From: a virus
IMG/VR virus record: IMGVR_UViG_3300028559_000033
Location: 1-64,000 of that record
DNA: 64,000 nt
Reading direction: 5' to 3' (one strand)
Shown piece by piece: positions 31,510 to 41,300 of the stretch (within the stretch, counting starts at the first letter, position 1; the number at the start of each line of letters is the position of its first letter). Made by a program: the position numbers and the translations under genes. A model generated the notes under the pieces. The model did not search any database. It was not told the origin of the DNA and was given only the letters and a program-made list of their open reading frames with translations.

Positions 31510-33018
31510 TCAGAATGTAATTGTTCTACCAGATAATTGAATATCTATGGTTTGTGGTAGATTGTCGTCAACTCCAACAGTTTCGTTATCTAACAATAGC
31601 TGGTCTCCAATTTGCAATCTTCTTGGAGTTTCACACAATTCAACCGAAGAAAATGCTGGAAGCATCAAATTTCTCACTAGATAAAATGTCTGTCCAACTC
31701 CAGTCACAACTTTTACTGAAATATCATAATCTCCCACAAACTCAGTATTTGTAAATCTCAATGATTCTACCAAAATTGGACGAGTTGTAGCAGAAATAAT
31801 TCCCACATTTAGAATTGCCGTTCCCAGACCAGAATTAACTCCAGTAATGGTTCCAAATCCAATAAAATTAAGATTTGTAGTTTCTTCATAAGAGATACAC
31901 ACATCAATTGCATTAGACAATCCAGAACCATCAAAATCAATTCCCCGAAGTTGAATAATATCATTTGGATTTAAGACTGCTGGCTTCTTGAGAATCTCCA
32001 CAGACCCACCAATGGGAATAGGAACGTCAAAAGCTAGATAACTCTCAACCGTAGTTCCTCCTCCAACTGGAAATCTATCAATTCTTACATCTACTCCTAC
32101 TTCAGTCTTAGCCAATCCTGGAAGAGAAATATAAACCTCATTCTCTTCATTATTTCCTAAAACATTCAATCTAGAATATCCATATCCTCTCTCAGTCACG
32201 GCTAAATTTAAAAGCTTTCCATCAGAATCTACTTGTGGAATGATAGTCGCAAAGGTTCCTGTTCCAGAAAGAATTGAAACCACAGGAGGCTCTACATAGC
32301 CTGTTCCTGGAGTAGTAAGAAATGCCGACACTACTTCACCGTATGTAACTGTCGCCACTCCTGTAGCCTGTGTACCACCTCCCACAGGAGGACGAATAGT
32401 TACGATTGGAATATTCGTATACCCAAATCCACCATAAGTAATTGCAACTCCTGTAATAGCTCCTCCAGAAACCGCAGTAATAATACCGATTGCACTCGTA
32501 ACTCCGATATATTCTGGGTCTCCTACAGTTCCTAGTCCAATAAATGTAGTCGTCGCAAAAGAAATCAATCCTGGAACTAAATTCTGAGCATTCGTTGTAC
32601 CAAATCCAACAAATGTATCTGCAGAAGTATATCCAGTTCCTGCACCAGTAAGAGTTAAGAACGTAACTGCTCCCGTTGCGGTAGAAATGGATACCGTAGC
32701 TCCAGCTCCTTGAGGTTGAAATCTTGCCTTATTTGCTACATTAATTGAGTGTATAATATATCTTCTATTCGGAGTAGGTGAGAATTGCAATACTGGAGTC
32801 ATAATTCCAGATGGAGAGGCATAGGTAGAACTCGTGACTCCAGAATAAAATGGATATGCATTATAGTTGTCGCCAGAGAATGCTGAAGATGTGATTACAC
32901 CAACAACGTTTACATCACCAAGTACAGAAAGCTTTGATATTGGATTTGTTGTTCCAATTCCAACTTTACCATCGGTTAATGTAAATTGTGAACTAAACCC
33001 AATCCGATATTTAGCCAT
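31510..33018 (-). CDS. virion structural protein with GxGY repeats
   Basis: This 502-residue protein begins MAKYRIGFSSQFTLTDGKVG, then IGTTNPISKLSVLGDVNVVG, a short version of the fibre repeat found in other large proteins here. The middle has several copies of a beta motif ending in G-x-G-Y-x-x-x-P (GAGTGYTSADTFVGF; TPGTGYVEPPVVSILSG; GYGYSRLNVLG). The C-terminus (LRNLMLPAFSSVELCETPRR...LQIGDQLLL) looks like a separate beta-domain. Probably a fibre-associated or baseplate protein. A CTAAATA promoter lies 24 nt upstream. Confidence 0.75.
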   Translation of the reverse strand: MAKYRIGFSSQFTLTDGKVGIGTTNPISKLSVLGDVNVVGVITSSAFSGDNYNAYPFYSGVTSSTYASPSGIMTPVLQFSPTPNRRYIIHSINVANKARFQPQGAGATVSISTATGAVTFLTLTGAGTGYTSADTFVGFGTTNAQNLVPGLISFATTTFIGLGTVGDPEYIGVTSAIGIITAVSGGAITGVAITYGGFGYTNIPIVTIRPPVGGGTQATGVATVTYGEVVSAFLTTPGTGYVEPPVVSILSGTGTFATIIPQVDSDGKLLNLAVTERGYGYSRLNVLGNNEENEVYISLPGLAKTEVGVDVRIDRFPVGGGTTVESYLAFDVPIPIGGSVEILKKPAVLNPNDIIQLRGIDFDGSGLSNAIDVCISYEETTNLNFIGFGTITGVNSGLGTAILNVGIISATTRPILVESLRFTNTEFVGDYDISVKVVTGVGQTFYLVRNLMLPAFSSVELCETPRRLQIGDQLLLDNETVGVDDNLPQTIDIQLSGRTITF

Positions 33019-33041
33019 ATTATAAAATAAACTCCGTATAT

Positions 33042-33048
33042 TATTTAG
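33042..33048 (-). promoter_or_regulatory. late-type promoter CTAAATA
   Basis: Minus strand TCTAAATA, 24 nt before the 502-residue structural gene. Confidence 0.5.
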
Positions 33049-36000
33049 ATAGTTATTGTAGTTCTAGACAATTTAACTGTATTATTGTTGTATTTAGGCG
33101 TTGCCTTTAATCTCGCAGTTGTACCAGATAAATCAGAATCAAATTCCAGTAAATCGTTCAAATTTGAAATCCCTATACTTTCTGCAATATCCACACTTGT
33201 ATTTGCCGAGCCTACAGATTGTAACATCATAATATCACTGGTTTGATAATTTTGAATTACTCTAGATACAGTACCACTAAATCCTGTTCCTACATAAGAA
33301 ACGAAAGTATTTCCTATTCCAGCAGAAGTTATACCCAAAATATTTCCAACTGAATATCCAGACCCATCAGAAGTCACGGTAACGCCAGTTACTCTACCAC
33401 CAATATATCCAATCGGATTGCCCAGAGTTGAAATTCCAATAACAATAGGAGAAGTTAGTGCCGCATCACGATATAATCTGAATGAATTTGAATTAACTGG
33501 AGAAATATAATATACAAAAGTTGAGCCATAACCAGGACCAGCATAAAGACTAGATTCTGGTCCAAATTGTGCTAAACTAGAACTTAGTGCCGCTCCAACT
33601 CCACCAATCAATAATGACGAAATTCCTACAGTTACTGTCGGGGCAAAACTATATCCAAGACCAGGATTTGAAATATTAAATGACTCCAATCTCATACCAA
33701 CATTAGCACTTAGTGTATTATTACTAAATGTAGCAGCAATAGGTAAATTACCAACAGTATATCCTGAACCAGAATTTGCAACAAATATTCCAGTTAAACA
33801 TATAGTATCAACTTGTGCCTGAGCTGGAATTGATGGAATATTTCCACCATCTGAAAATGTAAATGTTGGATTACTTCCAGAATACGTTCCAGGAGAAGTA
33901 ATGGACAATCTAGAAACTCCAATTCCAACGACAGCAGTTGGAGCTTGTCCTCCAACATTTGGAGGAGTAATCAATATATTAGGAATTGTAGCAGTATATA
34001 TTCCTGGATTTGTGATAGAGAAACAGTTTGTAGAAATTCCCAAAGAATTTACGACAACCGAAGCTCCAACACCTGCACCACTAATTGTTATGGTAGGAAT
34101 CGCAGTATATCCAGCTCCAGAAGCATTATTCCAAACAGAAACCTGACCCACTCCCATCAATGCCGTGCCGTCTAATCCAAATCCCGATATTGCTGTAATA
34201 TCTGAGAATGTAAACGAGGAAGTAGAAATTGAAGAGTTTATAGAAAATTTATCTAAATTCACTCTTCCGTTAGATATAGAGCTTACATTTGTATTTGTAG
34301 TTAAAACTCCAATATTTGTAACTCGTTGTCCAACTACAACTCCACTGGTAGTAATACCAGAGATGAAGTTAGCTGTGATGCTTCCTGGAGTGGTTTGATT
34401 TGTTCCAAAACTAAATACTGAAGTTTGAATTCCAGAATTTAAAGTTGATGTTGAAATGAATACTTGACTATTTCCAATAGCAGTAACTATTGTTCCATTT
34501 ATTGTCGGATTGATGTTAGTTCCAGAAACACCCTGGCCAACAATAATACGAGAAGATAGAGTATCGGAGATAAAGAATGTTAGGCCAAATCCAACTTCAG
34601 AGTTCGTCATAGACCTAGATAATCCAACTGTTCCTCCTCCACTAGATGATATAGAGTTAATTAGAGTATTTGATTGAACATTTGTTCCTGTAATTCCAAA
34701 TCCAACTATAATTGAAGTAGTATCTATTCCAGAAATGGATGTAGCATTAATTGCGGACAAGTCTCCATTTCTTTGTAGAATTATGGTTGCGAATGTGGAT
34801 ATTCCACTAATAATTGTAGTAGAAGCGATAGATAAAGTTCCCTGAGATGAAAATATTACTGAATTTACAACGGAGGTGGTAGCAAATCCAACAGTTCCAG
34901 TTTTTGTTGAATTGAAATCAATAAATTCTGCAGTTGTTCCAGGAAAAGAAATAGGAACAACAGTGGACACTCCATATCCAGGATTTGTGACCACATAGGA
35001 CAATCCGAGCATAGAACGAATAGTTGCGGCAGCAGAAACACTAGGTCCACCACCACTGAAATTGATTATTGGAGGAGTGCTATATCCAGACCCAACATTT
35101 GTAATGGTGATAGTGTCTACCTGACCTCCAACATTAATATTTGCGTTTGCAGCAGCTCCAGTTCCAATTCCTCCGACTGCAGTAAAACTTACTGATGGAG
35201 GACTCACATATCCAACTCCACCAAAAATACGTAAACCAAAACTACTCACTCCCATCGCAACATAACCAGCAAATCCAATTAATGATGGGTTAATATTAGG
35301 ACCAAGAGATATATTAGGAGAAACAGAATATCCAAATCCTGGACTTGTGATAATTACTGAAGATATACCTAAAGTTGAGGTTAATATTCCAACCTCAGAC
35401 CCAACATTTGGAGAACTTACCGTAAAATTTGGAGGAGTTGTATAATTAAATCCTGGAGTCACAATAGTATATCCAAGAGGTGAGGATGGTAAACTGAAGT
35501 TTGTATTTGCCGCTGCTGCATTACCAGAGCTAAATACCACTACTTTATTCAACTCTCCAACAGTATATCCAAATCCTGAGCTTGTAGTAAATATTTTAGT
35601 TATAATTACACTTGATACTCCCACCACAAGAGGAGTTTGTGGGAATTGAACAGTGGGAGTAACAACAGGAATACCCCGATATCCCGACCCAGGATTTGTA
35701 ACTAATATTGAAGATACTCCAAATGAAACTGTAGCAATTGCAGTAGTTCCGATTCCACTAGAAGAACTTACAGTTATTGTTGGAATACTAGAAGTTATAA
35801 CTCCAATACTATTCAAGTTAATATTGGAGACATTTCCAGTAAGAACACTTACAATAGCAGTAGAGCCTACTCCAACTCCCTCAATCGAATTACCTGAAAT
35901 GATTGGACTACTTAAAGTTAACGAAGGAAATTGCGTATATCCAATTCCAGGATCTATGATATTAATAGTTGTAACTTTACTATTTTCAAATTGACTTGGA

Positions 36001-38000
36001 GAAATTGTCCTATCAAATACTATAAATTGCGAGGACACTATTCCTGTTATATTTGCACTTGTGCTTAGTATTCCGACATTAGACCTTACAATCTCAGTCG
36101 TGACTTCTGGAGAAACTGTAACTTGTGCAACAGCATCTGAACCTATTCCAGTTAACCTATTCAATGGAATATTTGAATATACTCCTGGATAATAATTTCT
36201 ACCAGAAGAAGAAATACCTACAGAAACATCACTATTGAGCACAAGTTGACCAATACTATTGACTTGAACCGTATACCTAGCACTACGAAATTGAGAAGTA
36301 TCTAAGATATCCAAAATAACTTCATTTTTATTTGTGGTCGTGACGACACCAACGGTTTGTCTATTTAATCCAGTTAATTGAATGTCGTTCACCACGAGCG
36401 AATTCACACTCAATTGGTCTTTAAATGGATTATATAAAATTGCACCAGAACTATCTAAGAAAATACTCTGATTTCCTGAAGTATTTTGAACGAAAGTTAC
36501 ATAATAATCTCTATCAATTCCATTTCGGTCCACAGTAGAAACAGCAGTTGCAGAACCTGTATTTACTTGATCGGAACTTCCCCATCTTGGAGGTAGTGCA
36601 GCTCCTTGTGAAAGTAGAACCTCACCTACTGCTCCAGGATTATACTCTTGAAGATCAGTATCATATAAAATTAAACCATTAAGTAGTCTGGTGGTTCCAT
36701 TTACATCTAAATTATACCTAGCAACAGTAGTTCCAATTCCGATAGATGCGCCAACACTTATATTAGCAATCGTAGCCATTCCAACTACGTTCAAATTCCG
36801 AGTTGTAGTTAATCCAGAAACTCCTAAAGTATTTACTGTAGCAATACCCAATACATTCAAATTCTGAGTGGTTGTTAATCCAGAAACACCCAGAGAACTA
36901 ATGGTAGCAAATCCAACAACTCTTAGGTTTGAAACCTGTAGAGAACTAATCGTAGCAATTCCCGTAACATTAAAATCTTTGGTTGTAGCAATTCCAGTAA
37001 TCAGAACGGTAGATAATGTGGTTAACCCGACTACAGCTAAATCGTCAAATGAATTCGGAGTAGTACGAATTGCTAAATCGATTGTATTTTTTGTGACTGA
37101 ATCTATAGATGTGATATTTTGAAGCTGTCTATCTGAACTGAATACTTGAGTATTTCCAATACTTATGGAACCAAAGCTAGAGGCAGAGGATACTACAATA
37201 TTTTGCGAAAATAATCTAGGTATTGTAGAAATTCCACCAATTGAAACGTCTCCACTAATTATAGCACTACCGATTACATCTAGATTGGACCTAGCTAAAG
37301 TAGTTCCGATACCAATAGTATCGGATGAAAATGATGAAAATGCAGTTTCATCAATAGTTAATTTACCGACTCTAAATTCTTTTGAAAATAACCGATTAGT
37401 CGTTAATATTCCAGAAACCGTAGCATCACCACTTACATCCAGTAATTGAGTTGGAAGAGATGTTCCAATTCCAACTCTACTTGTAGATGGATTATAATAA
37501 AAATTAGGTGCTGCTTGAGCTAATTTAGTATTGTCTCTATAAATGACTGAATTTGTATTTCCAGAATTGACCGAAACATCACTAACAGAAATACTAATAT
37601 CAACAGAACTGAGTCCAGCTCCAGAAAAAGACCCTGGACTTACAATGGTTACTCCAGAACCAATAAAGTTTAAATCCGTAATTTGATTAGCCAGTCCTTT
37701 AATAACTCCAGTATCTCGTATGGTAACAGAACCAGGACTAACTACTCCTCCACTAATAATATTTTGTTGATTTAACCAGTATCTTTTTCCATTATTGCTA
37801 TCATCAGATACTAAAATATATGCATCTTGAATTAGGCCAGTATATGGATTTGCACCAACAGAAGAAGGACCTACATTCGGGTCTCCCAAATCTGGTTCAG
37901 CTTGGTCCAACCCCAAAAATTGGTATCTATCTGAACGTATTCCAGATTGTGGTATTCTCTTAACTCTTTTACTAGAATATCTTGAGGGTGAATTGCTCAT
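33045..38000 (-). CDS. very large repeat-rich fibre/structural protein
   Basis: This 1651-residue protein has residues about 160-440 with fibre-type repeats such as VGIGTSLPTQLLDVSGDATV, IGIGTTLARSNLDVIGSAII and IGIGTTVARYNLDVNGTTRL. From about 680 to 1550 there are many beta repeats of the type xITNPGSGYxxxPxVxxxxP, as in SPGFGYSVSPNISLGP and VGSGYSTPPIINFSGGG. These give a long, repetitive beta structure that probably forms a shaft. No enzymatic motif is visible. The same two modules occur in the neighbours at 31510 and 38396 and in gp5, so they are widely reused in this virion. Late structural gene; attachment point unknown. Confidence 0.8.
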   Translation of the reverse strand: MSNSPSRYSSKRVKRIPQSGIRSDRYQFLGLDQAEPDLGDPNVGPSSVGANPYTGLIQDAYILVSDDSNNGKRYWLNQQNIISGGVVSPGSVTIRDTGVIKGLANQITDLNFIGSGVTIVSPGSFSGAGLSSVDISISVSDVSVNSGNTNSVIYRDNTKLAQAAPNFYYNPSTSRVGIGTSLPTQLLDVSGDATVSGILTTNRLFSKEFRVGKLTIDETAFSSFSSDTIGIGTTLARSNLDVIGSAIISGDVSIGGISTIPRLFSQNIVVSSASSFGSISIGNTQVFSSDRQLQNITSIDSVTKNTIDLAIRTTPNSFDDLAVVGLTTLSTVLITGIATTKDFNVTGIATISSLQVSNLRVVGFATISSLGVSGLTTTQNLNVLGIATVNTLGVSGLTTTRNLNVVGMATIANISVGASIGIGTTVARYNLDVNGTTRLLNGLILYDTDLQEYNPGAVGEVLLSQGAALPPRWGSSDQVNTGSATAVSTVDRNGIDRDYYVTFVQNTSGNQSIFLDSSGAILYNPFKDQLSVNSLVVNDIQLTGLNRQTVGVVTTTNKNEVILDILDTSQFRSARYTVQVNSIGQLVLNSDVSVGISSSGRNYYPGVYSNIPLNRLTGIGSDAVAQVTVSPEVTTEIVRSNVGILSTSANITGIVSSQFIVFDRTISPSQFENSKVTTINIIDPGIGYTQFPSLTLSSPIISGNSIEGVGVGSTAIVSVLTGNVSNINLNSIGVITSSIPTITVSSSSGIGTTAIATVSFGVSSILVTNPGSGYRGIPVVTPTVQFPQTPLVVGVSSVIITKIFTTSSGFGYTVGELNKVVVFSSGNAAAANTNFSLPSSPLGYTIVTPGFNYTTPPNFTVSSPNVGSEVGILTSTLGISSVIITSPGFGYSVSPNISLGPNINPSLIGFAGYVAMGVSSFGLRIFGGVGYVSPPSVSFTAVGGIGTGAAANANINVGGQVDTITITNVGSGYSTPPIINFSGGGPSVSAAATIRSMLGLSYVVTNPGYGVSTVVPISFPGTTAEFIDFNSTKTGTVGFATTSVVNSVIFSSQGTLSIASTTIISGISTFATIILQRNGDLSAINATSISGIDTTSIIVGFGITGTNVQSNTLINSISSSGGGTVGLSRSMTNSEVGFGLTFFISDTLSSRIIVGQGVSGTNINPTINGTIVTAIGNSQVFISTSTLNSGIQTSVFSFGTNQTTPGSITANFISGITTSGVVVGQRVTNIGVLTTNTNVSSISNGRVNLDKFSINSSISTSSFTFSDITAISGFGLDGTALMGVGQVSVWNNASGAGYTAIPTITISGAGVGASVVVNSLGISTNCFSITNPGIYTATIPNILITPPNVGGQAPTAVVGIGVSRLSITSPGTYSGSNPTFTFSDGGNIPSIPAQAQVDTICLTGIFVANSGSGYTVGNLPIAATFSNNTLSANVGMRLESFNISNPGLGYSFAPTVTVGISSLLIGGVGAALSSSLAQFGPESSLYAGPGYGSTFVYYISPVNSNSFRLYRDAALTSPIVIGISTLGNPIGYIGGRVTGVTVTSDGSGYSVGNILGITSAGIGNTFVSYVGTGFSGTVSRVIQNYQTSDIMMLQSVGSANTSVDIAESIGISNLNDLLEFDSDLSGTTARLKATPKYNNNTVKLSRTTITI

Positions 38001-38027
38001 ATCTGGCTATCTATATTTTATGTAGTA

Positions 38028-38381
38028 TTAGTTTGAAGTTTCAATGACGGAACACAAAAACTTCAAAGTTGAGTTTGTATTCGCATTTATAGTAACGAAA
38101 TCATCAGTTTCTAGAACCAATTTTCCAGATAGCAGATTTGCAGTATCTTTAGTTGGAATATCAAAATCCTTTACAATTTCAGTAGTTATAGTTCCAATTC
38201 CAGAGACAACTCTATTATGATAAAAGCTAACTTGTTGTGTATCTGCACTAATGTTTACACATTGAGCCATCAAAAATACTCCAACGTATCCAATAGGAGC
38301 ACGATAGACCTCATCTACAGTAGTGGTAACTACCTTAGAAACTGTTCTAAAATTATTAACTGCGGCTGCGGCAATAGCCAT
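38028..38381 (-). CDS. small structural protein (117 residues)
   Basis: Begins MAIAAAAVNNFRTVSKVVTT. Its body is beta-rich (VDEVYRAPIGYVGVFLMAQC; QQVSFYHNRVV...FDIPTKDTANLLSGKLVLET). Such a short protein between two giant structural genes, with the same direction and tight spacing, is probably a virion component or a capping subunit. I do not recognise a named family; function inferred from position. Confidence 0.65.
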   Translation of the reverse strand: MAIAAAAVNNFRTVSKVVTTTVDEVYRAPIGYVGVFLMAQCVNISADTQQVSFYHNRVVSGIGTITTEIVKDFDIPTKDTANLLSGKLVLETDDFVTINANTNSTLKFLCSVIETSN

Positions 38382-38395
38382 TTAATTAAACCTCC

Positions 38396-41300
38396 TTAAT
38401 CGGATAATGCAAGAATGAGTGGAGTCATTGTGGTGAACAATGCTTTAGTGAAATCTCTTCCAGTAATTTGACCTGTAGCTTGATTGATAATAATACCATC
38501 ACCAATTTTAAAGTTACCAGCTTGATTGGTTGAAGTGTATATGACTATGCCTCCGTCTTTTTGAACGGTTTCATTTTCGGGAACAGTGACTCCTCCAAGA
38601 GCTGGCTTTGCTCTATTTATATCATTTCCAGAGCCCACCCATTCAAAAGAGTGAGAACAAACAATTTGCTGACTTACTCTTGAAAAATACACAGTAGTTC
38701 CAACACTAATTGTATTGTTAAAGGATTGTAAAAAGGATACTGTAGAAATTCCAGAAGATGGAAGTGTTGCACTATCTACTTTATAGTAAATTGGCTGCAT
38801 ACTACTCACTGTAGCCGTGGCCTGTGTTCCACCAACAAATGGTGGTGCAATAGTAATGATGGGTGGAGTTCTATATTGAGAACCAGAATTTAGAATATTT
38901 ACGGAAATAACACTTCCATTTTGTATTGTGGTTGTAGCTTGAACCGTGATTCCATTTTGACCTTCTGGTGCAGAAACCGTAACTCTTGGTGCCGTAGTAT
39001 AATTAGACCCACCATTTGTAACACTAATTGTCTCAACAAAGAAGAATTTCTCACCAAAATAGCAAACTTGACCATCATATGGACGATAATTTCCAATTCC
39101 AGAGACAGTCAAAACATTTGTTCTCGCCAATGCTTCAACTTCTACAACTCCTGTAGAATGATAGGTAGACCCAGTAGTAGCATCACCAATACCATTCGCA
39201 TACAAACCAAGTCGTCCAAATGAAGAGTTAGAGTTAACAATATCACATTGTCCGCCTGAACCCGTAAAAATTGCAATATCATCACAAATGGTGAAGATTG
39301 AAACTAGCTGAGCATAGGCACCATTTGTAATAGAAACTCCAATACCTCCTTGATTAAATTGTGTATAACTATCTACACTCATTGTTCCCGTCACGCCAAT
39401 ATCATCCTTATCTCCAGGTTCGGCATCAAATCCATTCACTTTCATTCCGATTGAGCCAGAAATAAAGTTAGTACAGTTCTTTACATATGGACCTTGTGGA
39501 GTAATTCCAACTCCACGAGAGAATGGAGGAATAGCAACTCCTCCTGAAACATAACTATGAGTTATTGTAGATGGACCAACTTGAATAGTAAAAGTATTAC
39601 CTGCAGTTTGAGTTCTACCAATGGCTACTCCACCAGACACATAAGTATGACTAATTGTAGATGGCCCTACGTTTACAGTAAATGTAGACCCAACTGAAGT
39701 TAATACTCTAAATCTAGTTCCATTTTTTCCTGATGGGAAGAGTAGATTTGGAGGACTTCCTGGGCAACTAAATTCTAAATTCTGAAGTTCTACTAAATCA
39801 TTAACCGTAATTCCAATTCCAGGAGCTGTAATATTTGCAATTCCAGTAGTATTATTATATGTTGCTTGAGTTACCGCTCTAGGCTTATCCGAAACTATAT
39901 CCAATACTTTAAATCTATATCCCTGACTACCAGTAGGATAAATTGTAGTCGTTCCACCACCACTACTGCAGGAGAAGTTTAGATTACGAATTGTAACTAG
40001 GTCTCCAGTTTTTATAGATAATCCGCTTGCGGTTATTGTTACAATTCCAGTAGTATTTTGATAAGATGCCGTAGAAACCGAAACTGTTCTCTCCACAACA
40101 ACTCCTCCACCCACGTAAGTATGAGGAAGTGTGGACGCTCCTACATAAACTTGAATTGCTCCATTTGAGTTAGTCTTAATAATTGGAAAATCGTATCCAT
40201 AAACTCCAGAAGGAAAGATTTGTGTCGTACTACCACTTCCAGAATTACAACTAAAAGTCAAATCTCTCAATTCAATCGTTTCTCCAACAATAGCTCTTAA
40301 TCCTGGAGCCAGAACTGTGGTAATTCCACTAGTATTATCATAGGTTGCAGAAGTAACTCTTACGTGTGAGGTAAATCCAATTCCACTATTTCCTGGATAC
40401 GTAGTACGAATACCAACTACAGTAAATGCAGAAGACCCAAGACCCACTATATTGGTCACAATTCCCACACAGGAGCGAATTGCAGAAATTACATTTGAAC
40501 AACCAGTAATACCATTATTAAATCCAGTCAATGGGTCGTTTGGTAGCTGTAAATCTTTAACTTGATAGAAATCATTCTGAATATTGGTATATCTTTGAAC
40601 CGTTCCACCTGAAACATAAGTATGAGGTAAAGTAGATTGTCCAACCACGGAAGAGAAAGTATTTACACCAATCACATTATGAACATTGAAAATACTTCCC
40701 TGACTTCCAGTAGGATAAACTAATGTTCCAATACCAGAAGGACAAGTAAATCCGAGTCCGACTATTCTCACGGAACTATCTTTAACTAATCCGTGATTTG
40801 TTGCAGTAATTGTAACAATTCCAGAAGTTGCATCATATACGGCATCTGATACATTAATTCCAAGTCCAACTGGAAATCCACCCCAGGTTACATTATTAAC
40901 AATTGCTCTGGCTACATTGAAGGAATAATCCACAGCAGAAACTGTCTGGGCTCTTTCTTGTGGGTTTTTTAGTATTCCTGGCTTTAAATTCCAATTAGAA
41001 TCATAATATATTCTACCAGAATCTATAGACCTTGAATTTCCACCCCGAGTAATATCGTGAATAATACATTTCCAAATATCTTTAACATCACTCACACATT
41101 TATCACTCTCTAACATTACTCCAAATCTTAAAGCTGGAACGCTATTGGTATTTCCAATTCCAATTGAAGTGGTAACTATTCCAACTAACTGTCTGATAGT
41201 TGTCGCAACCGCCACACATCCTCCCACAACAGGTACAACTGAAGGAATTAAAGTTTGGCGAATACTTCCAATTCCAGATTGATATGAAATTGGAGGAGAA

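Noticed and set aside
14549-37449. Many plus-strand open frames across the large structural genes
   Set aside because: They are antisense shadows of long minus-strand genes with strong protein signatures; composition follows the reverse codons (Pro/Ile/Thr-rich).
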